From Lachnospiraceae bacterium (GTDB taxonomy: Bacteria; Bacillota; Clostridia; Lachnospirales; Lachnospiraceae), in the NCBI GenBank assembly GCA_017553035.1, contig JAFZNE010000088.1:24061-88060 (forward strand): 64,000 nucleotides of DNA. The letters are read 5' to 3'. The notes beneath the pieces were generated by a model. It worked only from the letters and a program-made list of their open reading frames with translations. It was not told the origin of the DNA and ran no database searches. Below, in pieces: positions 63,712-64,000 of the stretch (positions are counted from its first letter, which is position 1; each line of letters begins with the position of its first letter). A program made the position numbers and the translations under genes.

Positions 63712-64000
63712 TTATTCCTTAGATTTAGATTTGTCATATGCTATCTGTTTGAACAGATTGAAAAGTCCGCTCTTGATGGCGTTATTATCATGATCGGCTC
63801 CGGTTATCTCATACCAGATATGACCGGCTCCATTGGCCTCGAGAAGTTCATGATATTGTTTGGGATAAGTTCCTACTACCGAATCCCGTGTTCCGCAGCA
63901 GAGGATAAAAACATCCGGCTCTATGGCATCTTCCGCAAATTTCATCTCACTCTCGGATATCTGTCCTTCATGTGTCATGAATTTATCCGTAGTAGCTACA
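63712..64000 (-). CDS. Esterase (esterase D/feruloyl-esterase type), C-terminal part, cut by the window edge
   Basis: The frame is open to the right edge (VATTDKF before MTHEGQISESEM). The visible ~95 residues contain PDVFILCCGTRDSVVG and WYEITGADHDNNAIKSGLF, with the catalytic Asp region and the His in ADHD, as in alpha/beta-hydrolase esterases of the XynZ/enterochelin-esterase type. The nucleophile serine lies outside the window. It may release ester groups from plant cell-wall polysaccharide. Confidence 0.7.
   Translation of the reverse strand, partial: VATTDKFMTHEGQISESEMKFAEDAIEPDVFILCCGTRDSVVGTYPKQYHELLEANGAGHIWYEITGADHDNNAIKSGLFNLFKQIAYDKSKSKE

Noticed and set aside
1-64000. tRNA, rRNA, CRISPR, prophage or insertion sequence
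   Set aside because: No T-loop-like tRNA segments, no regularly spaced repeats with spacers, and no transposase or phage genes were recognised when reading through the window.

Overview
The window looks like chromosome from an anaerobic Gram-positive of the Clostridia, most likely Lachnospiraceae. The evidence is gene content: an acetate kinase/phosphotransacetylase pair, intracellular GH3, GH43 and GH95 glycosidases, a minimal two-gene Fe-S assembly pair, two FeoA proteins with FeoB and a DtxR-type regulator, PepF, the TsaE-TsaB-RimI-TsaD cluster, strong Shine-Dalgarno (SD) sequences, many lipoprotein signals and no outer-membrane genes. The species cannot be fixed. Almost all genes are on the minus strand; the exceptions are tmcAL, smsC-smsB and the dtxR-type regulator. 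I saw no rRNA, tRNA, CRISPR array, insertion sequence or prophage.

Layout. 1-590: the start of an oligopeptide-type solute-binding lipoprotein cut by the window edge. 0.87-8.8 kb: an export-type ABC system with three membrane-fusion adaptors, one large FtsX/MacB-like permease and two ATPases, one carrying an AbrB-like tail. 9.0-12.2 kb: ROK fructokinase, ackA and pta. 12.3-18.9 kb: tmcAL, GH43, GH3 and a HAD phosphatase. 19.0-20.8 kb: smsC-smsB. 20.8-28.6 kb: a housekeeping block (YcxB-like protein, tsaE, tsaB, rimI, rnz, an unknown membrane protein, tsaD, ispD) ending in a cyclic-nucleotide-binding domain fused to an NhaC-like transporter. 28.7-34.0 kb: MoxR, DUF58 and transglutaminase genes. 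34.1-43.0 kb: HAD, PepF, alanine racemase, a hybrid kinase with its own HPt domain, and GH95. 43.0-47.3 kb: small proteins, a truncated TetR relic, a second hybrid kinase and a methyltransferase relic. 47.3-51.4 kb: the feo iron-uptake locus and its regulator. 51.4-64.0 kb: small enzymes and secreted or surface proteins, ending in a partial esterase.

How the parts work together. The clearest system is iron control. A DtxR-type regulator with iron-type metal ligands is divergent from feoA-feoA-feoB. A shared palindrome, TTAGC-N4-GCTAA, recurs around it. In at least four promoters the box lies inside the spacer between the -35 and -10 elements: two near-duplicate promoters before feoA, one before feoB, and one 31 kb away before smsC-smsB. 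This predicts one regulator coordinating ferrous iron uptake and Fe-S assembly. The glycosidases have no signal peptides, so they probably act on imported oligosaccharides, with the fructokinase and ackA-pta downstream in sugar metabolism.

Other unusual points are a roughly 120-residue acidic insertion in FeoB, an in-frame second start with a strong SD inside the GH3 gene, a kinase-MsrA fusion, nested palindromes upstream of the binding-protein gene, and three copies of a hairpin element carrying ACCTCATCCG or its complement. Many starts were moved from the longest reading frame to an internal start with a better SD; these choices are stated per gene. All functions come from reading the sequence; no database search was run.
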